Part shown: one piece after another, positions 57,333 through 64,000 of the stretch
Layout: the number at the start of each line of letters is the position of its first letter
Position numbering within the stretch: the stretch's first letter is position 1
Source of the DNA: Schizophyllum amplum
Taxonomy: Eukaryota > Basidiomycota > Agaricomycetes > Agaricales > Schizophyllaceae
Assembly (NCBI GenBank): GCA_007026445.1
Contig: VDMD01000024.1
Span: 124,001-188,000 of the forward strand
Length of the DNA: 64,000 nucleotides
Direction: 5' to 3'
Position numbers and translations under genes: made by a program
The notes under the pieces: generated by a model
Database searches by the model: none
What the model was told of the DNA's origin: nothing
The model's input: only the letters and a program-made list of their open reading frames with translations

Positions 57333-58797
57333 TCGGCGGGAAGTGACTGGTTCGATTTCGCGTTTCGGGCACCGGTCTCCGGCTGATCGGGAGTTCCAAT
57401 CCGGCGGACCGCATTTTTTGGATTTCTCTCCTGCTCATGTCCGCTACTCTGAGGCAATTTCGACGTATATGATGGCGGTATATAGCGTATCTCACTTTTT
57501 CCCAGGTCCATAGTGGCCCAAAAATGCAGAATCCGGGCTCGAAAGAAATTCGGCAGATGCCGAGGCACTTCTCGGCATATGCCGCACCTCGGGATACTTA
57601 CAGAAATTCAAAACTTCGTGTCTGCCCAACGAGGCACTGAAGTTTGAAGCGCCCAGATACTCATGTTGGACTTACTTATGAAGTTCTTGTGAGTGCGCCA
57701 TGAGTCACTCATCAGCATGTGCAACAGAATGGACCCACAAAGTGTCGTAGGCGGGAAGTGACTGGATCGATTTCGCGTTTCGGGCACCCGTCTTCGGCTG
57801 ATCGGGAGTTCCAATCCGGCCGACCGCATTTTTGGCGATCCTCTCCTCCACCCTCCACCGTGCCATTGAGCACCACAAAGCAGTTTTAGGCTCAAATATA
57901 GCATATAAATGTATGTTATGCGCCCTATAATGATGCGAAAATGCGATTTTGAGGGAAAAAGTAATATTCGGCAAATGCCGGTTGATCGGCATATGCCGAC
58001 CACGCGGCCTATACCAGGCCACCGTGCTTTGGCCATGTTAATGTTACGCACGTGTGCTTGGCCTTGTCCCTCAGCGCCTCCTCCAGCTTTTGTCTGGTCT
58101 TGACTAGATCTCATAAAGCAGGCTGAGAAGTGACAATATGGATGTCATGAAAAGGCTCGGACTGATGTGACTTGTTCAGAACTTGACCGCATTTGTGGTA
58201 CGTTCCCCTCACAGTCGTTTTATGTATGTGTAGCAGTCAGACTTCTATGTTGCTGCTTAAAAACTCAAGTGTTTGAAGTTGTTCCACTCTCATAGCGTAT
58301 GTAGTGGTGGTCACAATCGTCAGGGAAACGTTCAGAAAGCGTGTGAAGTGTCCGGCGATCGCCGGGAAGTTGTAAATCCGTCCTTGTGGGTCCATTCTGT
58401 TGCACATGATGATGAGTGACTCATGGCGCACTCACAGGACTTCATAATCAAGTCCACCATGAGTATCTGGGCGCTTCAAACTTCAGTACCTCGTTGGGCA
58501 GACACGAAGTTTTGAATTTCTGTAAGTATCACGAGGTGCGGCATATGCCGAAAAGTGCCTCGGCATCTGCCGAATTTTTTTCAAGCCCGGATTCTGCATT
58601 TTTGGGCCACTATGACCTGGGAAAAAGTGAGAGACTCTATATACTCCCATCATATACGTCGAAAATGCCTCAGAGTAGCGGACACGAGCAGGAGAGAAAT
58701 CCCAAAAATGCGGTCCGCCGGATTGGAACTCCCGATCAGCCGGAGACCGGTGCCCGAAACGCGAAATCGAACCAGTCACTTCCCGCCTACGACAGAT
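57333..58797. repeat. Large inverted repeat (about 410-bp arms) with an internal third terminal copy
   Basis: The left arm (about 57333-57742) and right arm (about 58383-58797) are inverted copies of high identity. Shared words: gggaagtgactggttcgatt, cggctgatcgggagttccaa, ccgcatttttgg, cggcatatgccg and gtgggtccattctgttgcac. The ~640-bp spacer begins with a third copy of the terminal ~95 bp (57744-57840), in the same orientation as the left arm, and carries its own cggcatatgccga palindrome near 57990. No transposase was seen. Short reading frames inside are by-products of the repeat. Confidence 0.78.
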
Positions 58798-58924
58798 TGT
58801 GTCCAGACCATGTCCGGTATTCCCGCGACAGGCTGACGATCCGCCTTCGTGCGGATGGACGCCGTATCCGCTTAAGGGAAGTTAAGTGAAGGTACTCGCA
58901 AGTCATATAACAGTCACTCACAGA

Positions 58925-59560
58925 CTGCTTGATCGGCCTCATCCACCTCGGTCTCGTCCCCCCTCCGCACCTCCCTTTGCTGCCAATCCTGGGTGTCGTC
59001 AGGAGGAAAGTGATATCGGCGCAAGAACATACGCACCTGGGCGTGTGCGAAGACGAGGTGTCGTGTCTTGCTTGACTCTTCCGGACTCCTTCTTAACGCC
59101 TTGGAGAAAAAACTTTGTAAATGTCTGACCGCTACGTTGGACAGAAGCCAACTTACCTGCGCTCCGTGTGGCACGAGCGGGCTCAGTCTGAGGCGGTTGC
59201 TTGTGTGCTCTGTCCTCCTGATCCTGCGCAGCCTGGACGCAGCCAGCAGGTTCGCACAGACGGGTACTATGTAACGCACAGTCATGACTTGTCTGCAAAT
59301 ATAATGTGAATGAAAATTCACGCACATGCATCCCCTCGCGGATAGGACATGGTGTATTGAGGGCAGGGTCGAATGGTGGCGCACTCGTGGAGAAGGTCGA
59401 ACGACGCCAAGGCATGGAGCGCGTACGCCGGGGATTCGAGGTTGCGTGGGTTGAATTCGAAAGACACGACTTCCGTCTTGGCGTAGTGAATGGCAAGTGT
59501 GGACTCGTAAGGGGCGAGTTTTTCAGGGAGACCGAGATCGACGGGCTGAGGATCACCCAT
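58925..59560 (-). CDS. Hypothetical protein, multi-exon, structure unresolved
   Basis: The ATG at 59560 begins MGDPQPVDLGLPEKLAPYES and runs in frame through LAIHYAKTEVVSFEFNPRNL and YALHALASFDLLHECATIRP to a possible donor (gtgcgt) near 59325. Downstream, GT/AG-bounded stretches near 59290-59150, 59130-59045 and 58995-58925 have coding-like composition and end in an acidic tail, but I could not join all exons in one phase. A TATA-like ttataag lies about 65-70 bp upstream of the ATG, which supports a real transcript. I recognise no family. Confidence 0.4.
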
Positions 59561-60213
59561 GATGGATCTCTGAGGGAGAGCAAAGAATCGAGAGCTAGGT
59601 ATACGACCACCGTGCACGATCATGGTCTTATAAGGCCAGGCAGATAAATCGAGCACAATGTCGATCAAGGCAGCCTTCTGATTGCTGCCAAGGCGCCGCC
59701 GTAAAATGCAGCACAATAACACACTAAAGAAGTTGTCAGACCCCGGTAGAAGACGTGCGCGACACACAATCACTAGAGTCATGAGCGGGGATGTGGTGTA
59801 CCAACGAAACGCCAGCACGCCACTTCTTGACGCGGGAAGACAACGGATAGAGAGGAGAAGACAAATACGTGCACATGAGGTGAAAATCTGGTGCGCAATG
59901 CGCATGTCGATGATCACAAGATTAGACGAAGACAATGTGGAGTGAAGAGATTGAACAATAGACAACTCACGGCTCGGGCGCTTGCTCGGGACCATGATGC
60001 TTGCCAGGGTCGAAAAAATCATTGTGCTATGACCGTACAATGAGTACATGCATGAGGGGAAAGGATAAACGCTGCTGCGAAGAGAGCAACAATCAGGCAA
60101 TAACCCAAATGAGGATGGGAAGACAATGGGATTCGTGTATATGAGGAGTACTGCATGAATTCAAGCAGTGCGATATGTGACGTCATTGCAGTGCCGAAGA
60201 CGCCCTTCAAGTT

Positions 60214-60219
60214 TATAAG
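60214..60219 (+). promoter_or_regulatory. TATA box candidate for the orphan gene at 60270
   Basis: tataag (in gtttataagtaaggg) lies about 56 bp upstream of the ATG at 60270. Confidence 0.45.
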
Positions 60220-60269
60220 TAAGGGTCCAAGCTCAAGGCTGGAAGCAAGCGATTGACTTGCCCGTCACC

Positions 60270-60932
60270 ATGATCGCTGCATCGGCACCGTTCGTCGATA
60301 ACACAAGCGCACCCGCAGTCGCGACCTCAGAGCGCAGCATGGCCTCGATCCTTCCTTGGCAGAGACGCCCCGCGGCGTCCGATCTCGTCTTGTGCTGGCC
60401 AATCACGGACGCAGTGGCTCGTAGGGTCGGTCCCCATAGCTGCCTGCTGCCCCGGAAGCGCATCGACAACTGCCCAGAGGATATATTCCTGCAGTTAGTC
60501 AAGATGTCCCTTCCGAGCTTTGTCTCCGACATGCACCCGTCGTACCGTTATCGGCCGTCCAAGCTCGTCTATGTAGACGATGACGACATGGAGTTTGCGC
60601 TCATACTGGCGCTTAACTGGGCTGATCATCACTTGCCCGAGCCTGACCTTGTCGACAAGATCGCGGACGAGGTACGCCTCGAAGGCCCGAGCGCGAGCCA
60701 CGCTGGCGTATGCTCGTCAGTCCATGGAACCGGGCCACCTAGACTGAAGAGATGTGGTAATTATCTTCTGCCTTTCTTTTCAACTCAACACGTTCTCACC
60801 TTGCACTTCCGCAGCTCTCGGGTACCTATCTGCGTCGTGGTTGCGTGTGATGTCAAAGAAAAGTTACATGTAGACCATTCCTTGACGCCGTTTTGTGCGG
60901 ACGTCCACGCTATAATAGAGTCTAGACTCTAG
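60270..60932 (+). CDS. Orphan basidiomycete protein, single exon
   Basis: This is an uninterrupted frame of 220 aa starting MIAASAPFVDNTSAP (ATG in context caccATGa). Core features: VLCWPITDAVARRVGPHSCLLPR, SLPSFVSDMHPSYRYRPSKLVYVDDDDMEFALILALNWADHHLPEPDLVDKIADEV. A decayed relative at 56.1-56.5 kb preserves the same blocks, indicating a real conserved family. The last ~50 residues after RLEGPSASHAG look non-conserved, so the true end may be earlier via an intron or the tail may be read-through. No known domain is recognised and function is unknown. It is probably soluble. Confidence 0.6.
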   Translation: MIAASAPFVDNTSAPAVATSERSMASILPWQRRPAASDLVLCWPITDAVARRVGPHSCLLPRKRIDNCPEDIFLQLVKMSLPSFVSDMHPSYRYRPSKLVYVDDDDMEFALILALNWADHHLPEPDLVDKIADEVRLEGPSASHAGVCSSVHGTGPPRLKRCGNYLLPFFSTQHVLTLHFRSSRVPICVVVACDVKEKLHVDHSLTPFCADVHAIIESRL

Positions 60933-63055
60933 ACGCTATTTGATCGTTTGAAACTCATTCGAGAAATGTTATCAACCAACGATATGCACGAATCTGCTTA
61001 ACCAACGATATATACGTAAGTATACTGTTGTCCCGAACCATCATGTGTCTAAGCGGAACCAAGCGCTCGCCGCTCGTGCGTCCGATCTCAGCACTGATGA
61101 CTCCGATGAGTTCTGTCGGGAAGGGGGTCAGCGGTCAGCGGAAAGGCTCGTGCATCCGCTGGTCGCTCGGTCGTCGCAAGACGGGTCGTCGCTTCGCAGT
61201 ATGCGATGGCGATCGATCTGCTCATCGGCGGCAGGGAAAAGAGCAAGCGGCCAGAGCACCATCGCACGGCCTGCTGCGTGCTTTGCAAGCCAGCCCTGGT
61301 CCGCGTAGTCCGTTATCGTCTCATGGTCTGTCGGCGGCCACGCACGCAGGGTGCTGGTCTGCTTGCATCCAGTCGTGGTCTGGCTCAAGCTTCGGAAATG
61401 GCAGGCGGCACGGCAGCGGACGGCCTGCTGCGTTCCTCGCTTGGTTGCCGTCGCCCGTCGTGATCATCTCATGGACTGTAGGCGGCCACGCACGCAGGGT
61501 GCTGGTCTGCTTGCATCCAGTCGTGTTCCTCGTCGGGCATTCTTATGGGATAGTAGTTGCAGGCTTGATTGTGCAACGGTTATGGAACGACGCCTCGCCA
61601 GCAGCTCAGCTAGGGCCCAGCGCTCAGCAGCGATAGATGATTGAAAAAACCGGGAGATCGAGGCTGCACGGTCACGTGATATGCAGGCCATTGTACTTAG
61701 CACGTGCTACTGTACTTACTCACGAACTACTGGAATACCTACTTATCAGGCTGGTGGCGGCTATCAGTACATAAGTACGTGAGTGGTCTGAACGTGAACG
61801 GTCATGAGGTCAGACGCCCAATGACGCTTCGCGCCGACGCGCGCAATAATTCATGGGCGGCTGGTGGCGGCTCATCGGAGCCGCAACGTGGTGTGCCAGT
61901 GTCAATGGTCTACAGACTGCTGGAAATTGCTCGTCGTACTCGCGCGAGACATTGGCAACCGCCACTGATCACGGTACGAGGGCAGGCTCCATAGTGCCGA
62001 CTTCGAAGTACATATGTCGGCACCACATTCTGCTCGACCGCGCGAAATATTCTAGCGTAAACTTATACAATCATTAAACAAGGCGAGGCAGACGCTCACG
62101 AAGGCATCATTTGCGGAGGAAGGCATGATCAATACGCTGCCTGTAGCGCGGAGGGTAGCTCTACATGGCACGGATCGATCCGCACCTCATCTGCGGCTGC
62201 GAAGTCGCGCTCGACGTCGAGATCAGGTTGCTACAGCTGCTGTATTCAGAAGTCATCCAGCTGCACTTCCTCCGCAGGTTCCTGGGGCTCAACCCACGGA
62301 GCGTTCGTGTCCCTCTTTTCACAGAGACGGGACTCCGACTTCCCCTTGGACCAAAGCGAGCTACTATACTAGCAGCACGATACTTGGGATACCTGCTGGC
62401 GCTGTAGGTATCGAGTACAGCAGTATTTACTATTAGGCTATTGGCACAAAGGGCAGTGGTGAGTTCGTCAACTGTCGTGCTGAGATCCGACCTCGTGAGA
62501 CGGCGTGCACTGTGTAGTCTGCTAAGAGGGACTATGCCGGGCTTGCTGGGCACAGCGATAAGGTTCGACGTGCTCCGTCGCGCAGCTTACCCTCATGGGC
62601 TGCGTAGGGCGGATAGGGCCGTTCCTGTTTAGGGACCTCCCCCGAATAAAACCAACTTCCTTCCTTCCTTCCTTCCTGTACCTCGAGACTAAGTATAAAG
62701 CAATGTAATAGACGCTATTTGATCGGTTGAAACTCGTCAGCAAACAGAACTTTTGACAAGGGACCCGCTTTCAGAACGTAGAATGTTTTGTTCGTCGGAA
62801 GAAGTTGAAACTTCGTTCTGCACTCACGGGCTGACTGCTATGGAGAGGCGCCCACGGGCCAAAGGACGACGTAGACGCCTACTTACAAAGGCCTGACGTC
62901 AAGTTTCAACTGCGTCCGAAACGACGCTGTTTTCTTAGTTTTGACAGGGAAAAAGTTCTGAACGACAACCGAACACCAGGCTCTCGAGTCTCCACGGACA
63001 CGGAAAAGATTACTTCTATGAGACTGACATGCTGAGTGGCACCCTTGCGGACGGT
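60933..63055. repeat. Gene-poor region with a ~150-bp tandem duplication and small frames
   Basis: A unit containing ggcggccacgcacgcagggt and ctgcttgcatccagtcgtg is present twice about 150 bp apart (about 61265-61413 and 61427-61545). The second copy runs into a frame reading FLVGHSYGIVVAGLIVQRLW, resembling a hydrolase nucleophile elbow. A short frame at 62165-62407 (80 aa) has no recognised features. An attcc microsatellite lies near 62655-62680. Confidence 0.5.
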
Positions 63056-63775
63056 TATGCCGTTGATTCCGTAAATTTAATCATTTGCGTGCTACAAGTG
63101 ATAATTTCGAGTGACACTACTACAAAGGGTCTTCGGACGCACATGTCAGCTGCCCGCACGAACAAGACAAGATGCCGCATGAGCAAGTAAGGCCCCGAAA
63201 ACACAAGTGAACTCGCCGCGAACACAAGTGAACTCGCCGCAAACACAAGTGAAGCCGCCGAAAATACAAGTGAAAGTGCCGAAAATACAAGTGAGAGTGC
63301 CGAAAACTCATGTGAGGTAGTCCGCGTGAGCAAGTGAGGATGCCGCACACACAAGTCAGCCTGCCGTACGACTAAGTCAACTGCGATAATATTTCAAATT
63401 AAGCACGTGAATATCACGCTCTGTGACCGTGACCAATCCCAAAAAGGAAGGTATTTCACGAATTAGGGCCGTAGACATGCCAAGGGAAGTCGTTAACCTG
63501 TCTCTGCGGACCACTGACTTAGTCGTACGGCAGGCTGACTTGTGCGATCGGCATCCTCACTTGCTCACCCAGCCTCCCCACGTGACTCATGCGGGCTACT
63601 TCACTTGTGTTCGCGGGTTCTCACTTGTGTTTGCGGGCCACCTCACTTGTGTTTGCGGGGGCTCACTTGCTCGTGCGGCAGCTGAGATGCACGTTCCAAG
63701 ACCCCTCATAGTGATGTCACGCGAGATTTCCACTTGTGATACGCAAGTGATTAATTTTACGGAATCAACGGCATA
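63056..63775. mobile_element. 720-bp fold-back element with internal (CGCAAACACAAGTGA)-type repeats
   Basis: The left end tatgccgttgattccgtaaa and right end tttacggaatcaacggcata are perfect inverted copies over 20 bp, and homology continues imperfectly through ~330-bp arms. Each arm carries several ~17-bp units of the type cgcaaacacaagtga (63200-63300) or its complement (63600-63670). Flanks are gacggt on both sides (63050-63055 and 63776-63781), a possible 6-bp target duplication; a TA duplication with tgccg ends is the alternative. There is no coding capacity. Confidence 0.75.
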
Positions 63776-64000
63776 GACGGTCATAGAACGCGGTCATTAC
63801 CACTGGAACCTGCGAACTGTGGGAAATTCCCCCATTTGACCCCCCCATTAATTGGGGAAAGTCCCACTGAGAACTGTGGAAATCCCACCGAAGGTGGGTG
63901 GACAGTCCACATTGTGGTGGGAAAACGATTCCCATAATTCATGACGCATTCCCCACAGTATTTTCCACCCATTTCAGGGGGATTTTTCACTGTATTTAGG
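63776..64000. repeat. Short palindrome-rich tract, cut by the window edge
   Basis: The motifs gtgggaaa/ggaaatcccac/gtggtgggaaa and aactgtggg/ccccacagt recur in both orientations between 63815 and 63965, suggesting another small inverted-repeat element truncated by the end of the window. Confidence 0.4.

Noticed and set aside
59318..60100. 260-codon single-exon protein on the minus strand
   Set aside because: Only the part from the ATG at 59560 looks coding and has a TATA element upstream; the upstream part lies beyond the likely promoter.

Overview
This window is nuclear DNA of a filamentous basidiomycete, most likely a mushroom-forming agaricomycete. Almost every gene is split by GT-AG introns of about 50-60 nt. 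The gene complement is typical of that group: a DUF6535 membrane protein, a degenerate patatin-like protein, an F-box protein, a Ste6-type pheromone exporter, HRI1, and a lineage-restricted family carrying a GGKPVIYLYAPQ-like motif. Exon structures were assigned by hand from splice signals and reading-phase arithmetic. No rRNA, tRNA, CRISPR or viral gene was recognised.

Layout. 0.9-3.2 kb: choline-phosphate cytidylyltransferase (PCT1) with unusually long pyrimidine-rich introns. 3.2-6.0 kb: purine-rich simple repeats, no gene. 6.0-30.3 kb: an accessory, duplication-rich block. It holds three copies of a hot-dog (PaaI-type) thioesterase gene, three copies of the YLYAPQ-family gene (one intact, two decayed), a YML020W-like serine hydrolase, an F-box protein, DUF6535, a patatin-like protein lacking its catalytic serine, HRI1 with a small partial duplicate, and a complete non-autonomous hAT transposon with an 8-bp target duplication. 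30.5-53.2 kb: a housekeeping block with a NIMA-type mitotic kinase, IMP dehydrogenase, GH13 alpha-glucosidase, a UbcH5-like E2, a dual-specificity phosphatase with a degenerate rhodanese domain, a DEF1-like CUE/Q-rich protein and a Ste6-type ABC transporter. 53.9-64 kb: an SGNH/PC-esterase-like gene, then gene-poor DNA with a small orphan gene and its decayed paralogue, one uncertain minus-strand gene, and two large inverted-repeat elements.

Three genes (PCT1, thioesterase copy B, the PC-esterase-like gene) are each interrupted by exactly one base in or beside a homopolymer while the rest of the exon structure is in phase. This pattern suggests consensus-sequence indels rather than three independent gene deaths. 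In contrast, YLYAPQ copies B and C are genuinely decayed, with several stops, frameshifts and deletions.

Functionally the window mixes phospholipid and nucleotide synthesis (PCT1, IMPDH), carbohydrate hydrolysis (GH13), cell-cycle and MAPK-type signalling (NIMA kinase, phosphatase), ubiquitin-linked functions (E2, DEF1, F-box) and probable mating-pheromone export (Ste6). No operon-like or biosynthetic clustering is apparent. The most notable large-scale pattern is the repeated co-occurrence of thioesterase and YLYAPQ genes in shuffled orientations, with hAT-related sequence beside two of the three sets.
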